From: a bacterium
Lineage (GTDB): Bacteria > Patescibacteriota > JABMPQ01 > JAQVVF01
Length of the DNA: 31,709 bases
Assembly: GCA_030611905.1 (NCBI GenBank)
Contig: JAUWOX010000001.1
Coordinates: forward strand, 1-31,709
Direction of reading: 5' to 3'
Positions 22,156 to 29,231 of the stretch are shown one piece after another. The notes below the pieces were generated by a model. That model was not told the origin of the DNA. It ran no database searches and worked only from the letters and a program-made list of their open reading frames with translations. Both the position numbers and the translations under genes were made by a program. Positions within the stretch are counted from its first letter, which is position 1. Every line of letters starts with the position of its first letter.

Positions 22156-22626
22156 TTAACGCTGGACTGAAATTGCACCGGAATAAGCTGTACAGGCACC
22201 GACGGTGACAATTCCTCCTGCTGCGCGCTGAACATAATAGCCTGTTTTGCCGCTAGAACCTATCGTCGGATCTTCTGGAATAGAACCAAGATAATTATTA
22301 GTGACGAGGTCTGTTAAATTAAGGCAAGCGGCTTGAGTAGCTTGAGCAGTACAATTATTGCAACCAGCTGCATCTGTCCCTAATTGATAATAATTGGTTG
22401 CTGCCCACGTTGCTTGATTTGGAAAAGTTCCAGAATTGTCAACAATAGATTGCTGTATTGCACCTAAGATTGAGTTAACTTCACTCCATCTTTGAGAATC
22501 ATTGGCATCGCCAATTCTTTTGGCGGGATTTAGAGCAACGAAAATGGCTGCGGCAATAATAATAATAATTGCGATGACAAGAATTAACTCAATTAAAGTA
22601 AAGCCTTTTTGTTTTAATTTTTTCAT
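22156..22626 (-). CDS. Type IV prepilin (major pilin-like)
   Basis: This is a 156-residue prepilin. The class III signal is KKLKQKG followed by FTLIELILVIAIIIIIAAAI, with cleavage expected before Phe9 and the conserved Glu at mature position 5. The long N-terminal helix continues into NPAKRIGDANDSQRWSEVNSILGAIQ, as in many pseudopilins. The globular part has the cysteine cluster AGCNNCTAQATQAAC and a later Cys, enough for two disulfides, and PEDPTIGSSGKTGYYVQ, which resembles the C-terminal calcium/loop region of pseudopilins of this type. It overlaps the pilM stop by 4 nt (ATGA), so PilM and this pilin are translationally coupled. It is the best candidate for the main fibre subunit in the window, though expression level is unknown. 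Confidence 0.9.
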   Translation of the reverse strand: MKKLKQKGFTLIELILVIAIIIIIAAAIFVALNPAKRIGDANDSQRWSEVNSILGAIQQSIVDNSGTFPNQATWAATNYYQLGTDAAGCNNCTAQATQAACLNLTDLVTNNYLGSIPEDPTIGSSGKTGYYVQRAAGGIVTVGACTAYSGAISVQR

Positions 22627-23693
22627 TTTATATTTTTTAATAAATTAATTCCTAGTTTGTGAGGATTTTTTTCAAGGCCACGGAGGGCTAAACCAGCGAC
22701 TGTAGCATAAAAAATCTTATCTGTGATTTTTTGCTGACTTTTTATTTTAGTAAAAGGATTGCCTATTTCTGATGTAATATTTATATTTTTTGCAAGATAA
22801 TCAGATATTTTAGGCATTAAGGCCGAACCTCCGCAAAGGATAATTTTGGAAATTTTGCGACCGGTCTTGTCTTGATAATAGTTAATATCTTTTTTAACAG
22901 CGGCTAGAAGTTCTTGAATGGTTTTTTGCAGAACAAGCATAACTTTTCCTTCTTCGGCGACTGGATCTAAGCCATAACTCTTTTTGAATTCCTCAGCTTC
23001 CTGAAAGGACAAGTCCCATTTTGTAGCGATTGATTCCGTAAAAGTGTTACCGGCAATTGAGATATTATTAGTAAATCTGATATTACAGTAATCATAAATA
23101 CTGATAATAGTTGTTCGTCCTCCTATATCAATTATAGCATAAGCATCGTTCATATTACAATTGCCAATCAAAGATCGAACCATGCAGGCGGATTCAAAAT
23201 CGACTATTTCCAAATCTAGATTAGCGTTTTTGAAAACTTCTATAAAATCATTCAAAATATCTTTTTGCACAGCGGCAAACAGTATTTCATAGTAATCTTC
23301 GTAATCCAAAACAGTCTTGTAATCATAATAAATTTCTTTTAACTGGAAAGGTATAATCTCTTGAACTTTCTGTAAAATTTCCTTATTGAGATTTTCTTGT
23401 TGTATTTTTTTAGAAATTTTGACATGTGTTAAAATCAGCTTTGATTCTGGAAGAGCAAAGAGGCAGCTGGTAGTAGATATTTTTTTGGGCTGTGTTTGAG
23501 CGATAGCTTGTTTGATAGCTTCAGTTAATAATTTTTTATTTACAACCTGGCCATTTTTGATTATTTTGGTTTGTAAATCTAAATTGCCATATGAATTTAG
23601 AGTGGCTGAAGAAAAGGAACCCGAAAGCTCCATTGCCTTAATAGCATTGTCGGATATATCGATTCCAAAGTATTTTTTTCCAAAGATGGACAT
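22623..23693 (-). CDS. pilM: Type IV pilus assembly protein PilM
   Basis: This is a 356-residue actin-like ATPase of the PilM family. It begins IFGKKYFGIDISDNAIKAMEL (phosphate-1 loop), has ATTSCLFALPESKLILTHVKI, the second loop YAIIDIGGRTTIISIYDYCNI with IDIGGRTT, and the adenosine motif IILCGGSALMPKI. PilM forms the cytoplasmic ring that docks PilN and links the inner-membrane platform with the motor. It is of normal length. No pilN or pilO follows; instead the major pilin-like gene overlaps its stop by 4 nt. The PilN-type motif could be supplied elsewhere. Confidence 0.95.
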   Translation of the reverse strand: MSIFGKKYFGIDISDNAIKAMELSGSFSSATLNSYGNLDLQTKIIKNGQVVNKKLLTEAIKQAIAQTQPKKISTTSCLFALPESKLILTHVKISKKIQQENLNKEILQKVQEIIPFQLKEIYYDYKTVLDYEDYYEILFAAVQKDILNDFIEVFKNANLDLEIVDFESACMVRSLIGNCNMNDAYAIIDIGGRTTIISIYDYCNIRFTNNISIAGNTFTESIATKWDLSFQEAEEFKKSYGLDPVAEEGKVMLVLQKTIQELLAAVKKDINYYQDKTGRKISKIILCGGSALMPKISDYLAKNINITSEIGNPFTKIKSQQKITDKIFYATVAGLALRGLEKNPHKLGINLLKNIK

Positions 23694-23697
23694 AATG

Positions 23698-23812
23698 TTG
23701 AAATTTCTAATATCTAATAAATAATTTCTAATTAATATCTAATTACTAATGCTCAATATCGAAATTTGTTATTAGTCATTAGAAATTGATTAGTAATTAG
23801 AAATTGGTAATT
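23698..23812. repeat. Pilus-cluster palindrome P1
   Basis: Left arm of CTAAT-type heptad words (TTTCTAATATCTAATAAATA), centre CAATATCGAAATTTG, right arm of ATTAG words (GTTATTAGTCATTAGAAATT). It fills the gap between the PilX-like gene and pilM. Confidence 0.8.
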
Positions 23813-23813
23813 A

Positions 23814-24209
23814 TCATTGCGTTTCTTGCCAGCTAGTTAAAGCAAAAGACGGATTCCAGCGTACAGTGGCTTGTATTTTACGAATTATTGTTGAATTTAC
23901 TGTTGCAGTGACATCAATAATTCGATTCTGTCCTTGTGTTGTTATAGTTATTGTACACGAATTTGAACCAAAATTCAAAGTCCCGCCATTATACGAGGCC
24001 TCTTCACCGTCTTTTACGCGACGCAAGCGCAAGATAGCCTCGTCAATGCAGCCATCAGCTATTTGAAAGGCATTTTCTGATCTTTGTTCGTCAAAGCTCA
24101 TTAAGGCTTCATTAATTCCCATTGAACTGATCGCTAAAGAAACTACTAAAACAGCAGCTGAGATAATTAGAATAGCGATGAGAGCTATTTGTCCGGATTG
24201 ATTTTTCAT
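23814..24209 (-). CDS. PilX-like minor pilus protein
   Basis: This is a 131-residue protein with an N-terminal hydrophobic helix (GQIALIAILIISAAVLVVSL) that lacks the FTLIE prepilin motif but has the PilX_N arrangement: polar KNQS, then SG, then a long helix ending AISSMGINEALMSFDEQRSENAFQIADGCIDEAI. The conserved SENAFQIADGC(I/V)DEA segment is the hallmark of PilX-type minor pilins, with two cysteines (in ADGC and SNSC) that could pair. A small beta domain follows. In other systems PilX-type proteins prime fibre assembly or modulate adhesion. It lies between palindromes P1 and P2. Confidence 0.82.
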   Translation of the reverse strand: MKNQSGQIALIAILIISAAVLVVSLAISSMGINEALMSFDEQRSENAFQIADGCIDEAILRLRRVKDGEEASYNGGTLNFGSNSCTITITTQGQNRIIDVTATVNSTIIRKIQATVRWNPSFALTSWQETQ

Positions 24210-24330
24210 AATATCTATCTAAATGTCTAATTTCTAATATCTAATTACTAATCAATGCCTAATGACTAATGTCTAATGCCGAAATTAGTTATTAGATATT
24301 AGGAATTGATTAGACATTAGAAATTAGTTA
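24210..24330. repeat. Pilus-cluster palindrome P2
   Basis: Left arm of repeated CTAATNN words (ATCTAATTACTAATCAATGC), centre TAATGCCGAAATTAG, right arm of ATTAGNN words (GTTATTAGATATTAGGAATT). Confidence 0.85.
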
Positions 24331-24846
24331 TTAATAATTTCGTAAAGACGTGCTCGTCTCAACATCATATGAATAATTAAACTCCTGTCTTCCGCCAGGA
24401 TTGTTGAATTCTGCTGATAAAGTAATTGTAATATTGCCTGGAGTTCCAGGGGCAGAATTATTATAGAAAATCAAACTAGTAATATTAACATCACTTATTG
24501 TTAAATAAACAGGCGCGGCATTACCTATTTTTATTCTTAGTCTGTTAGAATCAATGTCAAAGACAATATCGTCATTGGCACCAGCTCCCATTTCAAGATG
24601 AAGTCTGCCTGGATCTGTGGGACTAAATTGTGAGTCGCCGACATCAATGCCGTCTTCAGAATTGCGGATATAATATGTCAAGCGTTGCATTGCAAAACGA
24701 ACATTTTGCTGGACTTCGTTGATTGAACTAGCTTTGGCCTTTGTTTTAAAAACGTCGATACTAAAATAAGTCAGCGCTGTAATAAAAATTGCGATGATTG
24801 CGATAGATAGGATTAGTTCTATTAATGTAAAGCCTTTTTGTTTCAT
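24331..24846 (-). CDS. PilW/PulJ-like minor prepilin
   Basis: This is a 171-residue prepilin: MKQKG then FTLIELILSIAIIAIFITAL, with Glu5 of the mature form present. The helix continues into SSINEVQQNVRFAMQRLTYYIRNSEDG, the pattern of the PilW/PulJ branch. The C-terminal part is a beta-rich domain (IKIGNAAPVYLTISDVNITS) without cysteines. PilW/PulJ-type proteins form part of the tip-priming complex with PilV and PilX types, which are the neighbours here. It lies between palindromes P2 and P3. Confidence 0.88.
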   Translation of the reverse strand: MKQKGFTLIELILSIAIIAIFITALTYFSIDVFKTKAKASSINEVQQNVRFAMQRLTYYIRNSEDGIDVGDSQFSPTDPGRLHLEMGAGANDDIVFDIDSNRLRIKIGNAAPVYLTISDVNITSLIFYNNSAPGTPGNITITLSAEFNNPGGRQEFNYSYDVETSTSLRNY

Positions 24847-25039
24847 AATATCTAATTTCTAATATCTAATTACTAATCAATGAATAATGGCTAATGACTG
24901 CATAAATATCTAATATCTAATCAATTTCTAATTTCTAGTTACGACATTGAGCATTAGTAATTAGATATTGATTATTAATTAGTTATTAGGAATTAAAGTA
25001 GGCATTGATTAGACATTAGTAATTAGTTATTAGTAATTT
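24847..25039. repeat. Pilus-cluster palindrome P3 (longest copy)
   Basis: This is a 193-nt copy. CTAAT-type words fill the left half, the centre reads TAGTTACGACATTGAGCATT, and ATTAG-type words fill the right half, including GTAGGCATTGATTAGACATT. It looks like one palindrome with an extra insertion or a fused pair. Confidence 0.85.
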
Positions 25040-26974
25040 CTAAAGTGGTTTATAATTCACAGTAATATCTTCAAGCACCGGTGTATTAGCACCATCGCCT
25101 GTCAAAGTTAATTTATATTTGATCCAATTGTCTCCGATGTGATCTGGATTGATTATTTCGCCATTTGGATCAGTAAAATAGTCTGTTTCATCTCCATCTT
25201 CGCCTTCGGGGCCGCACCAAGTAGGTGACCATGCTCCAGGAGACCCTCCAGAATCTGGAGCTGTTTTTATTTGGACCTTGAAATCATAGGCTGGACCTGG
25301 TAAAGTTTGCGTCCATTTGAGAAGGTTGTAATTGGCCTGCGGACCAAAATCTGATGATTCATAAGTGCCGGAAAGTTGATAACCGCCAGCACTGGGAGGA
25401 AATCTAAAAGCAACATCTTGATTATTATTATCTGTCCAATTGGTTCCGCTATTATTGCTGAATGAATAAGTGGAATTAGTTGCTAAGTAATTGATACCAT
25501 TATCACTAGCGTCATTTGTATTGTCTAGTGTAAAAATTTGATAGGCTTGACCAATTGCTGTGCCGCTGGAATGGATGTAGATGCGATATTGATCGCCGTC
25601 TGTTAAGGCAATTGGGCTGTCAAAATTTACCTCGTGCCAGGCAAAAGCCGGAGTAACATCTGCTGGGGTGGCCAGGATTTTGCTGGCTAGCTGAACATCA
25701 TTAGTAACATCGTGAAGTGTGACTATAATGTCAGCCTGAGGCTCTGCGTTTGTTTTTTGCTTTACATAAAATCCAACACTAGAAACTGTTTTATTTCCGC
25801 CGCTGAGTGTAAAAATCTCGCCTTGGTAAAAAGTACTATATATATTTATTTCAGTATTTTGATAATATGGATTGCCTTCAAAAGTTGCGTCATTATATTC
25901 TAGAACATAAATTGGTTGTGTATCTTGGGCTACCCAAGAACTGCCGCTATTGTCGGTCCAAATAACATTAGAATTGGAATCAGTCGTATTGTTATAAGGA
26001 ATCCGCTGATTGCGTGGTGATGATTGTCTGATGTCGATGTATTTACCATTATTGATCTGGCCTGATTGATGCTGGATAATTAGATGATAAGTCGTACCTT
26101 GTGTTAGATCAACTGTTTCGTTTAGGCTAACAGTTTGCCATTCATCTGAAGTGGCTTTTAGATCACCATAACCATTATTGGTTCCCCCGAGCCAAGTCCC
26201 AGAAGGATCGCCGCCACTGTCTGCTTGCAATCCATAGCGATAAGTAGGACTATTGCCTTGTTCTCTATCTAGATAAACTCTAAGAGCTTCAACTGTCTTG
26301 GTATTTTGAGCTGTAAAACGAATGGAAGTCCACTTATTAGCATTGTTCATGGCATTAATTCCGCCTGTGCTTTCGACTAAAAAAGAATTGCCGTAAGTAT
26401 CACCTCCGCCGCCACCAGCAGCCAACTTCACTTCTCCGCCCGAATCATTTGTCACTTGCGTATTATTTGTTGTGCCAGTATTAAATTCTGCTTCTGTCGT
26501 TTGTGTCCATAATCCCCTGTTCCAATTTGTTAGATAGAAGGTTTGTGCAACTTGATTAGAGCGGCCAAGAGCAAAAGACCAATCTGTATTAACAACAATT
26601 TCTTTGGTTTCTATGTCATTTACACCTGCTCCGATATTGCCGCTTGCGTCACGGGTAACCTCATTAACTTCAACTGTTCGAGTAAATTTTTTCCAAGAAT
26701 TGTCAAAGCCAGCAATATCCCAAATGCCTGATGAGTTATCAAGGCCATGAGTAGCGCCGTCATCGTAATATGCTAATTTATTCCAAGCTTGATCACGGAT
26801 GCTTTGAGTTGCTTCAGATCCCTCTTGTGAATAAAGAGTTGCCTGAGTAATTTCTCCGCCTTGTCTTTCTGAAATCAGTGCGCCCAAAGCCAGCGTCATT
26901 ATTCCACCAGCTATAATAACAAAAAGCCCTAATGCTATGACTATTTCGATTAAACTTTGGCCTTTCTCCTTCAT
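25040..26974 (-). CDS. Very large PilV-like minor pilin with adhesin-type C-terminal modules
   Basis: This is a 644-residue protein, about four times pilin size. The prepilin signal MKEKG then QSLIEIVIALGLFVIIAGGI keeps Glu5. An ATLYSQEGSEATQSIRDQAWNKLAYY segment is typical of PilV-like helices. From about residue 190 to 525 there are two similar beta-sandwich modules. One has IRFTAQNTKTVEALRVYLDRE...LTQGTTYHLIIQHQSG, the other SGGNKTVSSVGFYVKQ...ALTDGDQYRIYIHSSG, and each ends in WxxN-type aromatic strands. A C-terminal module reads KVQIKTAPDSGG...LTGDGANTPVLEDITVNY. The architecture is that of a tip adhesin carried on a minor-pilin stalk, presumably binding a surface or host-cell glycan; the ligand is inference. 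Confidence 0.88.
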   Translation of the reverse strand: MKEKGQSLIEIVIALGLFVIIAGGIMTLALGALISERQGGEITQATLYSQEGSEATQSIRDQAWNKLAYYDDGATHGLDNSSGIWDIAGFDNSWKKFTRTVEVNEVTRDASGNIGAGVNDIETKEIVVNTDWSFALGRSNQVAQTFYLTNWNRGLWTQTTEAEFNTGTTNNTQVTNDSGGEVKLAAGGGGGDTYGNSFLVESTGGINAMNNANKWTSIRFTAQNTKTVEALRVYLDREQGNSPTYRYGLQADSGGDPSGTWLGGTNNGYGDLKATSDEWQTVSLNETVDLTQGTTYHLIIQHQSGQINNGKYIDIRQSSPRNQRIPYNNTTDSNSNVIWTDNSGSSWVAQDTQPIYVLEYNDATFEGNPYYQNTEINIYSTFYQGEIFTLSGGNKTVSSVGFYVKQKTNAEPQADIIVTLHDVTNDVQLASKILATPADVTPAFAWHEVNFDSPIALTDGDQYRIYIHSSGTAIGQAYQIFTLDNTNDASDNGINYLATNSTYSFSNNSGTNWTDNNNQDVAFRFPPSAGGYQLSGTYESSDFGPQANYNLLKWTQTLPGPAYDFKVQIKTAPDSGGSPGAWSPTWCGPEGEDGDETDYFTDPNGEIINPDHIGDNWIKYKLTLTGDGANTPVLEDITVNYKPL

Positions 26975-27090
26975 AAATATCTAATAACTAATCAATATCT
27001 ACTTCAATTTCTAATTTCTAATAACTAATTACTAATCAATTTCTAATTTATAATGACTAAACTCTTCGAAATTAGATATTAGTAATTTTA
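26975..27090. repeat. Pilus-cluster palindrome P4 (left arm dominant)
   Basis: It has a long left arm of CTAAT words (TTTCTAATTTCTAATAACTA), centre AAACTCTTCGAAATTAG and a short right arm that runs into the next gene, so its last codons (KITNI, stop) are encoded by repeat sequence. Confidence 0.75.
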
Positions 27091-27440
27091 TTCGACCTGT
27101 TTGCTGAGTGAATAATTGCATTAAAAATAAGATTCAATTCTTTTGCTTCTTTCCAAAGCATTCTGGCTTCATCTTTTTGTTCAGGGATAGCTATCGCTGT
27201 CATTCTTAGCCAATGCATTGTTTCTCTAGATTCTTTTTTGCAGATCCCAATTTTATGTTTAAAATCTTTTTTTGATTCCGCATTATCTGCCTCACAATAA
27301 TTTGCTCCAACACTTGTTCCAGATCTGGTTATCTGAGATTTTATTGATTTATTAATCGATGTTTCAGATATGCTTTTAGTAAATTTTATAATTTCTTCTC
27401 CAAATTTTGCAGTTCTTTCCTCTAAATCAAATTTGGTCAT
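27072..27440 (-). CDS. Four-helix-bundle protein (23S rRNA IVP / S23-like family)
   Basis: This is a 122-residue protein. It begins MTKFDLEERTAKFGEEIIKF, then KSISETSINKSIKSQITRSGTSVGANYCEADNA, SKKDFKHKIGICKKESRETMHWLRM, and a final helix EARMLWKEAKELNLIFNAII. The motif order (RSGTSVGANYxEA, then F.hKI.IxxKExxExxxWLxM) is that of the four-helix-bundle family first seen in 23S rRNA intervening sequences (TIGR02436-type). The family's function is unknown and members often sit in repeats or rRNA. Here it sits inside the pilin series, between the two parts of a palindrome; its C-terminal codons are repeat-derived. Confidence 0.9.
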   Translation of the reverse strand: MTKFDLEERTAKFGEEIIKFTKSISETSINKSIKSQITRSGTSVGANYCEADNAESKKDFKHKIGICKKESRETMHWLRMTAIAIPEQKDEARMLWKEAKELNLIFNAIIHSANRSNKITNI

Positions 27441-27489
27441 TTGTCATTAGTTATTGATTAGTAATTAGATATTAGAAATTAATAATTAA
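27441..27489. repeat. Pilus-cluster palindrome P5, isolated right arm
   Basis: It contains only ATTAG-type words (TTGTCATTAGTTATTGATTA), without a left arm. Together with the left arm at 26975-27060 it would complete a palindrome with the four-helix-bundle gene in its loop. Confidence 0.7.
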
Positions 27490-27933
27490 CTATTCATATT
27501 CAATTTTTCCTACACTGCTGACACTAACAGTTTTTGTTTGATTGATATTGTTGGTGATGGTTATGTTTCCAGTGTCGCTTGTTGTGCCGAAAAGTTTTTC
27601 AAAATCAACTTGATTGTTGGTAAAGCCCTGAGCAACATTGATGACATTTGGATAATCAAATTCTATGTTTTCAGAAGGATTATCGCCATAATTGTTACCG
27701 CGAAATAAGACGAATTTATTATTAGGTTCATCAAAATAGACTCCATGCATAGAGTCTTGCTCAACGGCCATTGCTTTTTGCTGCGCAAATCGAAGCGCGC
27801 TAATTATTTCACTAGTCGTGGCATCTATTTGTGTCCGGTTCGAAAAATTTCCCAAAGTAGGAATAGCCATGGCAGCTAATATTGCAATTATAGCAATTAC
27901 TAAAATTAATTCTACGAGAGTAAAGCCCTTCAT
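27490..27933 (-). CDS. GspH/FimT-like minor prepilin
   Basis: This is a 147-residue prepilin: MKG then FTLVELILVIAIIAILAAMA with Glu5. The helix continues as IPTLGNFSNRTQIDATTSEIISALRFAQQKAMAVEQDSMHGV. The ALRxAQQxAxxxxxxxxVxF-type pattern is typical of GspH/FimT minor pseudopilins. The C-terminal domain is beta-rich and free of cysteine. GspH-type subunits sit near the top of the fibre during initiation. It is the first pilin after pilC in the transcription direction, between P6 upstream and P5 downstream. Confidence 0.9.
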   Translation of the reverse strand: MKGFTLVELILVIAIIAILAAMAIPTLGNFSNRTQIDATTSEIISALRFAQQKAMAVEQDSMHGVYFDEPNNKFVLFRGNNYGDNPSENIEFDYPNVINVAQGFTNNQVDFEKLFGTTSDTGNITITNNINQTKTVSVSSVGKIEYE

Positions 27934-28027
27934 GGCTTAAATTACTAATTTCTAATAACTAATTCCTAATCAATTACGAATGCCTAAATCTTTGCGTAAT
28001 TAGGCATTGATTAGATATTAGTAATTA
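27934..28027. repeat. Pilus-cluster palindrome P6
   Basis: Left arm CTAATTTCTAATAACTAATT, centre GCCTAAATCTTTGCGTAATTAGGC (perfect 6-nt CCTAAT-type ends), right arm ATTGATTAGATATTAGTAAT. Confidence 0.8.
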
Positions 28028-29116
28028 TTAATTAGTCTGCTCGCCAATAGTCGATGTCAATTGATAAATCGGAGTTATTATCGCAATAACAACAAAGCCA
28101 ACAATTAAACCAATGATTATTAATAAAACTGGCTCTAGTGTCGTAGATAAGTTTTTTGATGATTTATCTACTTCTGATTCATAAAACTTGGCGAGAAAGA
28201 TTAGAACTTCTTCGAGTTTGCCAGATTTTTCGCCAACATCGATCATGCGGGAAGTGATTTTGGGAAATACTTTGTCCATTGGCCGCATCAAAGAATTCAT
28301 GCTATTCCCCTCCTTTATTCCAGCTAAAACTTCGTTAATGCTTTTCTTGTATACTTCATTGTCCATTGTATTGGCAACGATGTGTAAGCTTTCGGTAATG
28401 GGGAGGCCACTTTTTAATAGAGTTCCAAGGCCTCGATTAAAGCGGGCCAGGTTGATATTTTTGATTATTGGCTTGATGATGGGAATTTTTAGCAATAGCG
28501 CGTGCCAATATGGTTTTATTGACTTGAGGCGCAAGAACCAAATCAGGAAGATAATTAAAATTATTGAACCGAAAAAAATGTAAATTCCATAATTAATTAA
28601 AACATCTACTATCCATAATAATATTTTGGTCGCTAACGGAAGTTCTCCTTGAAAAACATCAAACATTGATTGTAATTTTGGAAGAACAAAAATGGAAATG
28701 CCGCCGCCAACCAGAATTATTGCAATCAAAACAATGATTGGATAAAGCATAGCTTGCGTAATTGTGTTGCGGAGTTGATGTTCTTTTTCTAATTGAACAG
28801 CTAGTTGATTTAAGCTTTCAACTAAAGTTCCACTTTTTTCACCTACTCGGACAATGCTGATATAAAGTTCGGAAAAGACCTTTGCATGAGCTTGCATAGT
28901 ATCGGCTAATGATTTGCCGGCAATGACTTGTTCTTTCATGTCTTCTAGAACAATTTTAAATTTTCCAACTGCTTCGTCGGCAGTGACATCTAGAGCTTCG
29001 TTGATTGTTAAACCGGCACCGAGCATTACTGCGAGATGTTTTGTAAACAAAGCCTTGTCAATTAGAGAAATGCGGCCAATATTAATATTAAATTGTCTTT
29101 TTTTTGTTTTAGCCAT
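28028..29116 (-). CDS. pilC: Type IV pilus inner-membrane platform protein PilC (GspF family)
   Basis: This is a 362-residue protein with two T2SF repeats. The first has LIDKALFTKHLAVMLGAGLTINEALDVTADEA and GKSLADTMQAHAKVFSELYISIVRVGEKSGTL; the second has INLARFNRGLGTLLKSGLPITESLHIVANTM and KVFPKITSRMIDVGEKSGKLEEVL. Three TM segments lie at about 116-140, 165-190 and 330-355. PilC is the platform that the motor ATPase turns to extrude pilin. Normal length. It follows pilB by 115 nt that hold palindrome P7, and precedes P6 and the first pilin. Confidence 0.96.
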   Translation of the reverse strand: MAKTKKRQFNINIGRISLIDKALFTKHLAVMLGAGLTINEALDVTADEAVGKFKIVLEDMKEQVIAGKSLADTMQAHAKVFSELYISIVRVGEKSGTLVESLNQLAVQLEKEHQLRNTITQAMLYPIIVLIAIILVGGGISIFVLPKLQSMFDVFQGELPLATKILLWIVDVLINYGIYIFFGSIILIIFLIWFLRLKSIKPYWHALLLKIPIIKPIIKNINLARFNRGLGTLLKSGLPITESLHIVANTMDNEVYKKSINEVLAGIKEGNSMNSLMRPMDKVFPKITSRMIDVGEKSGKLEEVLIFLAKFYESEVDKSSKNLSTTLEPVLLIIIGLIVGFVVIAIITPIYQLTSTIGEQTN

Positions 29117-29231
29117 TTCTTAATATCTAATATCTAATTACTAATATCTAATCAATGTCTAATTTCTAATGACAAAATTTCGACATTAGAAATTGGGCAT
29201 TAGTAATTGATTAGTTATTAGAAATTGGTCA
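29117..29231. repeat. Pilus-cluster palindrome P7
   Basis: Left arm CTAATATCTAATTACTAATA, centre ATGACAAAATTTCGACATTA, right arm GGCATTAGTAATTGATTAGT. It fills the gap between pilB and pilC. Confidence 0.85.

Noticed and set aside
23698..29231. CTAAT/ATTAG repeats as a possible CRISPR array
   Set aside because: The words are only 5-7 nt, there are no constant repeats of 24-40 nt with unique spacers, and the blocks are palindromes split by genes.
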